A stretch of 64,000 nt of DNA from Rapana venosa (Eukaryota > Mollusca > Gastropoda > Neogastropoda > Muricidae), in contig CM054155.1 of assembly GCA_028751875.1 (NCBI GenBank), positions 343,798 to 407,797 on the forward strand. Reading direction: 5' to 3'. The position numbers were made by a program, and so were the translations under genes. The notes under the pieces were generated by a model, which saw only the letters and a list, made by a program, of their open reading frames with translations, searched no databases and had not been told where the DNA came from. Position 1 is the stretch's first letter. Each line of letters opens with the position of its first letter. Shown in pieces: positions 11,538-23,200 of this stretch.

Positions 11538-14500
11538 TCCAAAAAAAGTTATCTGCCTTTGCGCCTGTCGGCAGCACTGTGTGTGGCTCTGTGTTTGAAT
11601 GCTGGATGTGTGTGTTTTTCTGCTTCCTTTCCAGAAATTTTTACATCTTCTTGTTCGTGTTTTCACCCTGAGTTATTTGGTCAGAACATTTTTCTTTGTT
11701 ATTATCTACTTTTTGAGATATTTCGATTTATAATTTTCATCTTTGTTTGAATTGTTCAAAATTTCGATTCGACTTATGAATTGTGTTTACCTGACTGTGC
11801 TGGTCTTTGTGACCCATTTTAATCTGACCCTACTGCCGTTCAACAAATTGCACGTGATTCACGAACTGACACCACCCCCATCAATCAAGTCTGGTGTGTG
11901 TTGCTCTGCTACCATGGCAGTGAGAGATGGGACATTAGAGCTATGCTCGCACCTGAATTCTGTCAAAAGCAGTACACGCTTGCTCCTGAGATTAAACAGC
12001 ATCTAACACACTTAGGCATTCATCACTGCAAAACCAGACGGGGAACACGGGCAGGCCGACGCCATCGCCAGTGGTGGGCTTCCCTCTCCTGTGTCTCCCC
12101 CCCCTCACCTCTGAGGTCACTTCTGTTACCCCTGACAACGCTTCTTCCCCATGCTGCCGTCCACCCGCCCCTTCAGCTGTTCACTGTTCTGTTGTTTGTG
12201 ACTCTAAAAATGGTTTTTGTTCTGATGATGATGATGTATATCATGGTGTGTTTCAAACACAGAATCCCCTGATTAGCACAGTTCTTTCACCATCTTCTAC
12301 TGATTCACCATCCAAACTCTTGTCTGTTCTTCCACTAGCCGCATCTCCATCATCGCCTTCGTCCTCTTCCTCTGATGCTTGTCCAAACTCACCATTTCAT
12401 CTTCAACCTCTCCACCTCCTTCAGATCTCCTTCAAGTTTGTTTGTTCAATGTGCAGTCTGTCTGTCCAAATGGAAAAGCCGACTACATTTCTGATTTTAT
12501 CTCTGAAAAAAAAACATTGACTTAACCTTCCTCACCAAAACTTGGCTTAAACCACATGGCCATGAACCAATAATAAAACAGCTGACTCCTCCTGGATATA
12601 AAACTATTTCTTTCCCCCGACTCTCTCGAGGAGGTGGGATTGCCATCATTCTCAGACACATTGGAACCGTCTCTTTCTTTCAGTCACAACCTTCAATTCT
12701 CACATGAATCTTTTGAAGTTTGGGAAATCAATCTCAACCTACCTGGCCACTCTATTACTATCTGCTGCCTTTACCGTCCACCTCCCAGCCGTAAAAACAA
12801 CCTAACATCTTCTCTTTTTCACCAAGAATTCCAGTCACTCCTCGACCACTACAGCCTCTCTCCCACTAAACTGATAATTCTTGGTGACTTCAACTTCCAT
12901 TTCGACAACAGTCTTCTCCAGATGTCAAACGTCTTTCTCTTTCTCTGTCCAACCATTCTCTCTCTCAACTGGTAACGAAGCAACACACAGATCAGGTCAT
13001 ATTTTAGGACTGGCTGATTACTATGCTTCATTCAATCTTGTCACATCTGTTTCTGTCACCGACGAACTGCATTCTGATCATTCCGCCATTCTTTTCCATC
13101 TTAACATCACAAAACCTGTCAGAAAGAAGAAATATGTTACTCGTCGCAATCTTAAGGCCTTAGACATTCATACCTTCTCTTCACAAGCTTCCGATCGTTT
13201 TTCACAAACCTCTGACCACACTGACCTCTCTGATCACTATAACACTATTCTCCGCCAACTGCTTGATGAGCATGCACCTCTACTGACCATCTCCTCCCTG
13301 ACAGACCTGTGCGCCTGGTATACCCAAGACATCTTGATAGCGAAGCGCAAACGCCGGCAACTAGAACGCCAGTGGCGGAAGTCAAAAACCGAAATCAACA
13401 AACAACTTTTCCGAAAACAAATAAACAAAGTCAAACTCTTAATCCATTCAGCAAAGACAGACTACTACTCTTCCCAAGTTCTCTGTGCTACATCCATAAA
13501 ATCTCTTTTTTCCCTCACCTCAAATCTCCTTGGATCTGCAAAAACAACTCCTCTGCCTAACACCCACAGCCTGTCTGAACTTCATCCATATTTTCTGCCT
13601 TCTTTTCAGACAAAGTTCGAAACATACGCTCCAGACTGGATCAGACTCAATTCCAGCCTGCGCCTCCTGATCCCCAGTTCACTGGCACTCCTCTCTTTTC
13701 CTTCCATCCCACAAGTGAAAAAGAAATCATGACAATTCTGAAGGAAATGACTATAAAATCATGCGACCTTGATCCCATACCTGCTCCTGTTTTCTCACAA
13801 TGCCTTCCACAACTTGTACCTATTATCACTAAAACAGTGTTAGGAAATTTTCCATCAGCTCTTAAAACAGCAATAGTCACACCTCTACTGAAAAAGCACG
13901 ACCTCGATCCCAACATTCTGAAGAATTATAGGCCTGTCTCAAACTTACCCTTTGTCTCTAAAGTACTAGAAAAAGTTGTTCTCAAACAGCTCAACAGTCA
14001 CCTTCATTCCAATGATCTCCTTCCCACTTTTCAATCTGCTATGCCCAACCACAGCACCGAACCACCTATCCATACTTTAGATACACTTCTACTTGCTTCT
14101 GATGCAGGAAAAATCTCCCTCCTCACTCTTCTTGACTTATCTGCAGCCTTTGATACTATAGATCACTCAATTCTTCTTTCTGCCTCCAAAATACGTTTGG
14201 TATTAACGGCACAGCCCTCACCTGGTTTACTTCATACCTCACAGACAGGATCCAGAAAGTTATTGTAAACAAAATTCAATCAAAAACTGTCAAAATGGAA
14301 TGTGGAGTCCAGCAGGGATCAGTTCTGGGCCCTGTTTCTTTACTCTCTACACTGCTCCACTCTCACATATAATAAACAACCACCATATTGCTCATCATTT
14401 CTATGCGATGATACTCAGTTCAGTGCAGTGATACTGTTGAAAAACTTGCCTTCCCTCTGACAAATATGTCCTACTGCCTTCAAGACATTAAAGACGTGGA

Positions 14501-15285
14501 TGACTCAGAACAAGTTACAACTTAGTGCATAAAACCGAGCCATGCTCATAGGGACCCAACATAAACTTTCCTCTATCACAAAAACTTCAATAGAATTCGG
14601 CAATACGTCAGTTCCTTTGTCCAACTCTGTGAAGTATTTAGGAGTAGTTCTTGACAACACACTCTCTATGAAAAATTAATCACCCAGACCTGCCAGTTTT
14701 GCTACTATCAATTACGGGGCATAATCGCGATTCGCAAGTATCTGTCACTGATGCAACTTCCAAGCTTGTCACATCTCTCATTCTTTCACGTTTAGACTAC
14801 TGTAATTCTCTTTTGGCTGGCTACCAGCATCATCTATCCACTCTTTCAAAAGCATACAAAACTCTGCAGCTCGACTGGTCCTAAGAAAGAAAAAATCTGA
14901 ACACATCACTCCTCTTCTTCGATCTCTTCACTGGCTGCCTGTCTCACAAAGACTGGAGTATAAAATCAATACCTCCGTTTCAAATGTCTCCACCAATCTG
15001 CACCCTCTTATCTCTGTAACTGTCTTCATCTGTACACTCCTCCCGTTCCCTTCGTTCAGCGCAGATACTTTGTGCTTTCGAACACCCAGATTCAAACAAA
15101 CCACTGTTGGCCGTCGTCCTTCTCTGTTTCTGGTCCATCCACTGAATGACCTCCCTCTTTCACTTTGGCTTGGCTTGATACCTTCAAATCCAGCCTCAAA
15201 ACCACTTATTTCTACCTGAGACTTTCCCCCCAAATATCTGTCCCTAATTTTCAACAGCATTTTTTCACCTTCTAAGTGTTGTTCC

Positions 15286-15345
<60 letters not shown>

Positions 15346-15524
15346 GTGTGCGTGCATGCGTGCATATGTGCGCGCATGGTTTTGAAATCTGTTGTTCATT
15401 ATGTTTAAGGAGAGTTGCATGCCTGTAAATGATTGAGTGCAAGGGCTTCGATTTGTTTGTCTTTTTACAAGATTCAGCGCTATATAAATTCCATATATTA
15501 TTATTATTATTATTATCCAGGAGA
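11538..15524 (+). mobile_element. CR1/L2-like LINE, near full length (LINE-A)
   Basis: Bounded by ATCCA duplications (11533-11537 and 15525-15529) inside the RTE-like LINE. The first 900 bp hold a 5' region and a weak, proline/serine-rich reading frame (12071-12520). An APE-type endonuclease follows: LFNVQSVCPNGK (~12445), RGGGIAIILRH (~12630), CCLYRPPPSRKNNL (~12770), LIILGDFNFHFD (~12870), SDHSAILFHLN (~13074). Then RT: LKNYRPVSNLPFVSKVLEKV (~13917), LTLLDLSAAFDTIDHSIL (~14120), CGVQQGSVLGP (~14302), FYADDTQFS-like (~14400) and the C-terminal domain to ~15230. The 3' UTR has a (GT)n tract at 15291-15345 and the family tail 'cgctatataaattccatat' with ATT repeats. Frameshifts make it inactive. 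Confidence 0.88.
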
Positions 15525-16430
15525 AGACCAGCAGACTCCAAACATTCGGACAGCAAGTGGGGCTTCCTATTAGCACCAAGAAAACAGAGACAATGTCGCT
15601 CAATGTGAACACACCAGCCCCTGTGAAAGTGAATGGAACTGACCTGCGCCAGACAGACAAGTTCACATACCTTGGCAGCATTTATTTATTTATTCTTTTA
15701 TATCGAGGATAATGGAATAAGCACTCATGTGTTTTTTTACATCCAGTCCCCGTGTGTATGTGGTTTTGTAAATTCTGTCATCTGTTTCCACCGGCACAGA
15801 ATGGTCTACTCTTCCAAAAAGCGGAACAGGATTTAACGTGTGCGCAAGATGTTCTGCATGCGTTCGAACACGGAGCCTCGAAGGATGAGACTACAGGGCA
15901 GCACAAAAGAAGACATCCACAACAGACTGGGCAAGGCCAGGAGTGTGTTTAGGGAGATGAACAATATCTGGAGATCAACTCAGTACAGCACCAACACCAA
16001 GCTGAAGCTATACCAGAGCTGTGTTGTATCTATGCTCCTGTACAGCGGATCTTAACAAACTTCGATCCTTTCACATCATATGCCTCCAAAGAATTCTCGA
16101 TCTTTTGGCCAGAGAAGATCTCCAATGAAGACCTACTACAGAGATGCAGGCAAGAAGACATGGGAACCATCATCACCAGACCATGGTGGAAGTGGACTGG
16201 GCACATCCTCCGAAGAGACCCACAGTCAATCACAAGAACAGCATTGCACTGGACCCCAGAAGGAAGGAGAAAGAAAGGAAAACCAAAAGCAACGTGGAGG
16301 AGGACTGTAGAAAGTGAGACGAAGGCCATGCAGCACTCTTGGGGATCATTGACTAGGTTGGCCCAAGATAGGCAGGAGTGGAAGCCCATTGTTGCTGCAC
16401 TACCCACCACTGGGTGTAATGGTTAAAGAT
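15525..16430 (+). mobile_element. second RTE-like LINE, right part
   Basis: Continues the element cut at 11537: QEKTSRLQTFGQQVGLPIST (15528), TDLRQTDKFTYLGSI (~15636), then after a SINE insert GSTKEDIHNRLGKARSVFRE (~15898), YQSCVVSMLLYSGS, and HILRRDPQSITRTALHWTPE (~16202) ending near AQDRQEWKPIVAAL (16364-16405). These are the usual C-terminal motifs of RTE-type ORFs. It is frameshifted near 16030-16160. Confidence 0.85.
15681..15880 (-). mobile_element. SINE-II fragment inside the RTE-like LINE
   Basis: The sequence matches the SINE at 20.6-21.1 kb, in the same orientation: 'cttttatatcgaggataat', 'gtgtttttttacatccagtc', 'tgtggttttgtaaattctgt', 'ctactcttccaaaaagcgga'. The tRNA-like head is missing. 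It interrupts the LINE frame between LGSI and the GSTKEDI segment. The right edge is approximate. Confidence 0.7.
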
Positions 16431-16566
16431 GATTATAATATAGGGAGATGTCGGAGACGTCAGTTTATGAGGAGGGCAGGTAGACCTGTATGCAGAAATG
16501 ATTATAGTAATTGCATTGGGCATTGAACAAGTTTTTCCCCAAGCTAAAAAATTAAACAAAAAAAAT

Positions 16567-16650
16567 TGTCAGAAGTGGGATTCGAACCCACGCCTGGAGA
16601 ACCAGACTGCGACCTGAACGCAGCGCCTTGGACCGCTCGGCCATCCTGAC
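16567..16650 (-). tRNA. tRNA-Leu (anticodon CAG)
   Basis: The minus strand gives a complete 84-nt type II tRNA. The 7-bp acceptor stem pairs GTCAGGA with TTCTGAC (one G-T wobble). The A box is GGCCGAGCGGT, the anticodon loop TTCAGGT gives CAG, a long variable arm follows, and the B box is GGGTTCGAATCCC. The discriminator base is A, CCA is not encoded, and a T run straight after the gene (16557-16565 on the plus strand as A's) would stop Pol III. No mismatch suggests a pseudogene. It reads away from RSF1, 415 bp upstream of its ATG. Confidence 0.95.
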
Positions 16651-17064
16651 ATTGATAGAAGCCGTTGAAATATACAAACATAAAAACATTAATGTTAATG
16701 AACCGCGAACTTTTTTTAAAACACAGCTTTGTTTGAAGATAATGAGAAGTAAGCTGTTATTGTTATGGATTAAATCAATATTCAACAGTTTAAGTCATTA
16801 ATTCAAACCAGGAAATCCTGGTAGTTTGACATGAAGCTACTGACTGATCTTCCTGTTCTTTGTTTTCCTTTTCTTTCAAAGCCAAATTGGCGTTCCTTTA
16901 GTTTCGAACAAAAATATTGTATCTCTGGAACGTTTTTTTAATTGTGCACAGTAGAAGACTTACCATTAAAATGTAAACTTACATCATTTGGAGAAATTAA
17001 CATAATTATTACAATTTTTCATTTTTTTTCTTTCATTACAATTTCTGTCATTAGCATAATCAAC
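16651..17064 (+). promoter_or_regulatory. intergenic region with probable RSF1 5' UTR/promoter
   Basis: This 414-bp AT-rich stretch separates the tRNA-Leu from the RSF1 ATG. No TATA box or CpG island is evident. The RSF1 frame stays open upstream of the ATG but holds no earlier in-frame ATG for at least 120 bp. The transcription start cannot be placed from sequence. Confidence 0.45.
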
Positions 17065-17209
17065 ATGGCGGCTGCTGTGGCTAGTGCTTGCCACAGCGAC
17101 CCAAACTTTGCAGTTATTTGCTGTTTCCTAGAAAAATACGGGGACATTTTGGGACTGCCTGTTATATCCTTTGTGGATTTACAAGAATATCTGGAGGATA
17201 CAAAAACTG
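17065..17209 (+). CDS. RSF1: RSF1 exon 1
   Basis: Starts [20 protein letters not shown] and includes [20 protein letters not shown]. It aligns with the vertebrate RSF1 N-terminus (…CPNFAVVCSFLERYG…). The ATG has a good context (A at -3... 'caacATGG') and is the first in-frame ATG. It ends at 17209 before 'gtgcgt' in phase 1. Its partner exon is not in the visible sequence; it should lie in the 500-N gap. Confidence 0.88.
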
Positions 17210-20200
17210 GTGCGTATGGCGTTTGCGATCAGCCAGTGTGATCTTAAATGTGTCATCTTTGTGCAGTAGATAAATGCAGGGACCTACAATTTTGTTGTAA
17301 AAAACGTTTGCTTCTTGAATTTTTTTTCAGTATATCAAAATGTTTATCGTAAGTATACAAATTTGCACATAGTGCAGTCATATTTTAATGCATTGTAAAT
17401 GTCATTGATCGATCTTTTACCATTTAAAATAAAATTCACAAGATGTTTTCTCATCTTCAGTGATCCGTGACTTTCTCACTTAAAACTGTGTGTTACTGTT
17501 AGCCTAGAGTTTACCTCAGAATCATTGAAAAATGCGACCTAAGTTACAATGTGTTTAGAGGAACTACCGGTTAGTGTGAACCCAGTTACTGAGTTAGACA
17601 AGCATGATTTTTGTGCCTAAAAATTAAAAATATTTAAAATACATATCTGTTAGGACATGATAATTATGCCAGTGATGGAGAGCAATGAATCTTTTTTTCG
17701 TAGGGTGCCTTTATTTTTTATTTTCTTCAAAATTTCAACAATAGCCTTCAACTTTAACATTACCTCCTACTCCCACTGATTGCCGACCACCTACTGCTGA
17801 CAGGCAGCCCATTGTGCTTCTTCTAAGTTCATGTGATTAGTGTATTTTTAACTTTCTTTTTGTATCACCCAATGACCCACTTTGTGCCTATCATCGAAAA
17901 CCGGTCAAGGACAACACTGATTTTCCGACCACCTACTGCTGACAGGCAGGCCATTGTGCTTCTTCTAAGTTCATGTGATTAGTGTATTTTTAACTTTTTT
18001 TGGGATCACCCAACGACCCACTTTGTGCCCATCATCGAACGGTCAAGGACAACACCAGTTCAAAACCCAGTGAAGATTTANNNNNNNNNNNNNNNNNNNN
18101 NNNNNNNNNNNNNNNNNNNNNNNNNNNNNNNNNNNNNNNNNNNNNNNNNNNNNNNNNNNNNNNNNNNNNNNNNNNNNNNNNNNNNNNNNNNNNNNNNNNN
18201 NNNNNNNNNNNNNNNNNNNNNNNNNNNNNNNNNNNNNNNNNNNNNNNNNNNNNNNNNNNNNNNNNNNNNNNNNNNNNNNNNNNNNNNNNNNNNNNNNNNN
18301 NNNNNNNNNNNNNNNNNNNNNNNNNNNNNNNNNNNNNNNNNNNNNNNNNNNNNNNNNNNNNNNNNNNNNNNNNNNNNNNNNNNNNNNNNNNNNNNNNNNN
18401 NNNNNNNNNNNNNNNNNNNNNNNNNNNNNNNNNNNNNNNNNNNNNNNNNNNNNNNNNNNNNNNNNNNNNNNNNNNNNNNNNNNNNNNNNNNNNNNNNNNN
18501 NNNNNNNNNNNNNNNNNNNNNNNNNNNNNNNNNNNNNNNNNNNNNNNNNNNNNNNNNNNNNNNNNNNNNNNNNNNNNNNNTGTCAGTTTGACTACAACGT
18601 CAAATTCAAGGAAAAGATCAATGAACTTCAGCCAGAAGAACTGCGCTTTTTGCCTGCTGGTCGTGACAGAGATGGCCTGACCTACTGGTACCTTTTGGTG
18701 AGGTCATGCTTGGGGTCACCTGTACTTTGTCTTCCTCACAATGGCAGTTGGCCCTTTGTGTCTGTTTTTTTTCTCTCTCTCTCTCTTTCGTTTTATGCCT
18801 TCCCTCCCTCTCCCCACCTCTCATTCAGTCTTTCTCCACTTTCCCTCTCCCCTCCCTTCTATCCCACTCCTTCCCCCCCCCCCCCCCCCCCCCCCCCCTT
18901 TTTTTCTCTCTTTCAAATAACTCAGACTTGATTATCATATTTTAATTTTTAAAAAGTATTTGTAAAGATCATGCTTTTATGTGTGCCTGAAAATCAGTTG
19001 TATTCAATAGTTTATGAATCTGTCCTGTGTAGCGTTGTAAAAATCAGTAAGTTGTATTAAATAATATTTGAATCTGTTCTATGTAATAATGGTGTAAAAG
19101 TCAGCAAGTTAACCAGCTGCCTTGGTGTAGTGGTTAGCACCTTGGGTTATGGATGGAAGGCTGCGGGTCAAATCCCATCAGAGTCGTAGGGATTTCTTTG
19201 GACTCCAGCCAGCTCCTACCCAGAAACAGTGCTGTGAGCTCATTTGGAAGACTGGGACCACACAGTCGAGCTTCATCCACTTTACAATTGCGATTTTAAG
19301 AGTTTTGCTCAAATTAGCTGACCAACACTGCAGGTATCTGTATCTTTCGGGCCCGGTTGACGCCAGGATATATTGTGATAGGAAATGTAACGCAAATACA
19401 CCCCTGTCAAGTAGTCCCAAAGCATATGCAATTCCACAGCAGCATCATTACATCATCTTTATTGTCATTGATCATCACGAAATTACAAAAAACAAACAAA
19501 CAAAAAAACGCCTAAGCTTTGGTGGTTTCAGTTGCTCTGGTCTCATGGTGACCTCAGATTCAGTTTCTCCATACACTTTTGTGCCTGTGGTGAGTTTGTG
19601 TCAAAGCCTATGGAGCTGGAGGTCCATGGGGGAGGGACATTGTAGTGGTCACCACCTTGAGTAGGGGACTCACTCAGCCTGGATCGGTGGTCTAGAGGTA
19701 ACATGTCTGTCAAGAAAGCGAAAAGTCCGGGTCGGAAGTGTGCGGTGGTTTGAATCGCGTTTGGGCCCGAAACTTTCCCCCATCCATTAGACTATGAGTG
19801 GTGGTCTGGGTGCTAGTCTTTCGAATGAGACGATAAACCGAGGTCCTGTGTGCTACACAAAATTATCCAGCACACGTAAAAGAACCCACGGCAACAAGAG
19901 AGTTGTCCCTGGCAAAATTCTTAGAAAAAAGCCACTCTGATAGGGAAACAAATACAGTTGCAGACTAACAAAAAGAAGAAGAAAAAAAAGGGTGGCGCTG
20001 CTCTTGTGGCGACGCTCTGCCCGGGGAGAGCAGCCTGAATTTCACGCAGAGAAATCTCGTGACTTAAAGTGGTATAAATGAAATAAATGAAATGGCTCCG
20101 CTACTGAGCCAATACTGTTGTTAGTAGGGGGCTTAGTAGGTGGTGTCCTGCGTATGTTAGCTCAGAACAGGCACCACTGAACACCACCATAGTGACCCAG

Positions 20201-23200
20201 CAGCAGTGCATGAAGCTTTTCACATGGTCTTTTGTTTCAGATCTTTTGATGTGTTATATTTTAGAGATAATGGCACTGGATAGAGAAGTGAATGTACACT
20301 GTAAACTACATGTGAATTTTTCAGAAAGTGAAGGTGTGAATGCATATGTTTGTAGATGTTTTGGACAGAAACCTAATATGTGTTGGGGTGTGTTGTGTTA
20401 TTGTAGGACAGAGATCTGAATGTACATATATATCGAGAAGAGCAAGACGATGAAACTGCTGACACCTGGAAACTTATTTGCAGGTATGTGTGTGTGTTTT
20501 GTGAATGTGTGTGTGTGTGTGTGTGAATGTGTGTGGGGGTGTGTGTGAATGTGTGTGTGGTGTGTGTGTGTGAATGTGTGTGTGTTTAAAATGTTATCTT
20601 AAAAATTTTTTTAATTCTTTAATTTCGAGGATGATAAAATAAGCACTTGTGTGTGTGTGTGTGTGTGTGCAAGCGTGCTTGCACATTTGGACTTGATGGA
20701 ACTATTAATTGTTACTGGTTGTATGACTGTGTAAGAATGAGTTGAGTGCAAGTGCTTTGATTTGTCTCTGCAAGATATAGCGCTATATAAATTCCATTTA
20801 TTATTATTATTATTATTATTATGTGCTTTTTTACATCCAGTCCTCATGTGCATGTGGTTTTGTAAATTTTGTCATCCGTTCCTACCAGCACACAATGGCC
20901 TACTCTTCTGAAAAGCAGAACAGGTTTTAACATGTGAGCAAGACATTCTGTGTGTGCTTGCACACAGGGCCTTGTTTTATAGTCTCATCCGAAGGACGTT
21001 TTGGGGGGAGTAGAGTTGGCTTTGATGTTAACTCCATGGGGAAAAGTTAAACCTGGGTTGGCAGATCACAAGCGCAATGCTCAGTGCTCTAACACCACCA
21101 GGCTATCCCGCCTCTGTGTGTGTGTGTGTGTGTGTGAGGGGGAGGGTAGACTAGGATGACCTTATTGAAAAAAAAATGTGAACAAATTTTTACTAGAGCT
21201 TGAAACAGAAACTTGGCACTGCAGTATAACTAATGAAAAAGTATACTGTAACCCTAGTGGCGCGGTTCCCGGAATATTCCGGTAAAGGCGGGTCTAAGCT
21301 GTGTGGCTGATCCCGGAATATTCCGGGATGACGTGGGTGATCATAATTGAAAGGTTACTTTCGCTTTCAAAGGTCAGCCAATGAATGTTAAGGCCGTTGT
21401 AGGCCCGCAGAAAGGGGTGAAGGTCGTTTGACACACACAAGCAACGAAGAATCTGATTGGTTAAGAGTGTTTTGGTTGGTTTTTTTGGGACCAGCCGAGA
21501 TCGTCTTCAACAAAAATGGTGGCCAGAGTTTGCACCAGAATTTCTTCAAGCGTTTTTCGAGCTTTTTTACAATATTGACAGCGAGGAGGAGTTTTAGAGG
21601 CTGGATTTGGTTGAAATAAACAATGAGAGAGACGATGAGGTAAGGATTGTGGAATATTTGTGAAAAACTTGGTAAAAATCGATTGCGATCGGACTGAATC
21701 GAGCGGTGCTAGTTTTGCTGGATGGACTTCTTCGCTACTCGGCGATTTCGACGTCACAGATTGTTTTACTTTATTTTGACGCAACGAGGCTTCGAAATTA
21801 CTGTTGTTGAGTCAAATCGCTATGCTGCTGAGTACTTTGCATCACATGAAATCAAGCGATCCTTGTATTTTCGTCATAGAAAGCCACCACTTCGCACATT
21901 CCACCATGACGGTCGCGATGGCGTCGATCCTTTCACTGAACTTTTCCGAGTATTTGGTGACCGATAAAGCGATACAAACTCCTTATTTTTTCAAAACTAA
22001 TGTCAAGAGATAGTGTTTACCTAATCATGACATTTATGCACCGCAAGAACTTTGCTTATCGTGTTAAAATCGATCCGGGGCCCTGACGGTGGAACAGTGA
22101 TCGGTAGTGCGCACACGATTTTTTGTGTGTGGATTTTTTTACATAATCATAAACACTACACACTATTATAAAATTGCACTCATTTAAAAGCATATTATCT
22201 GTTCTTTCCAGTGATTTATAGCTTTACACATTTAATTCAGTTTTATATATCAATATCAAGGGTTGTTTGAGCCCACCCTGCTCCAAAACAATGCTAGCTA
22301 ATGTTGATTCAGCCAATAGAGAGTGAGGCTTGTTGCTGTCTATTCAGTGCTACTAGGGTTAAAAAATAGTCTTTAGACTTTGAGCCTCTTTTAAAAAACT
22401 TCCAGCCCAACCCAGCGGCTGGTATATGCTACTGTTCTGGGTCTTAGCATTTGATGTTAAGGGGGTTGTAGATACACTGATATCATTATTTTTCTCTGTC
22501 CCGTGTAACACATGCCTTTGCTTGCTGACGATAGTCGAGCAAATTGTGGTTGTTGTTTTTTTCAGTTTGTCAAAATTTTTTGGTTGGGTTTTTTGTTGTT
22601 GTTGTACTTTGATGGTGTGTGCGTATGAGTGTATAGTACAACTGAGTATGTGGGTTTTAAGGTATGAATGTCTAGTATTTTATGTGGTTAGTATTGGTGA
22701 ACACAAAAGGGTGTTTTGCCTTTTTGTAAAAAACGGTGCACGACTGAAAAACTGTGACAGGCACAGAATTGCTATATATAACTTAAACCAATGTAATGAA
22801 TAACATACATCATTAAATTTGAAAGGCTTGGGTAATTAAAAAAAGAGAAAATGTCTTCGTTTCTAGACAGAAAAATTTTCCCATCTTTTTTTTAAAAGTA
22901 TCATTTCAAAAAAAAATTAGACAGTTTAATTAGATCAGAATGGGATAGAATTTTTTTGCATCCAAAAATTCTAAACCAAGGTGTGGCAATATTTTTAAAA
23001 TAACTTTGAATTTCGGATTTAAAAAAAACCCTTAAAGACAGCCCCGGGAACATATTTTTTGAACATGATAAAATGGGAAAAAATTTTGATTAGTGAAAAT
23101 TTTTGGACCCAAAAAGGGGGGAACAATATTTTTTTTGAGAGTATTCAATCAAAATTAAAGAATGAAATTCCTAATTACTGATAGCAGGGACTGGAAATTA

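Noticed and set aside
22426..22803. 125-codon frame rich in V, F and C
   Set aside because: T/G-rich intron sequence with no start context, splice sites or family match.
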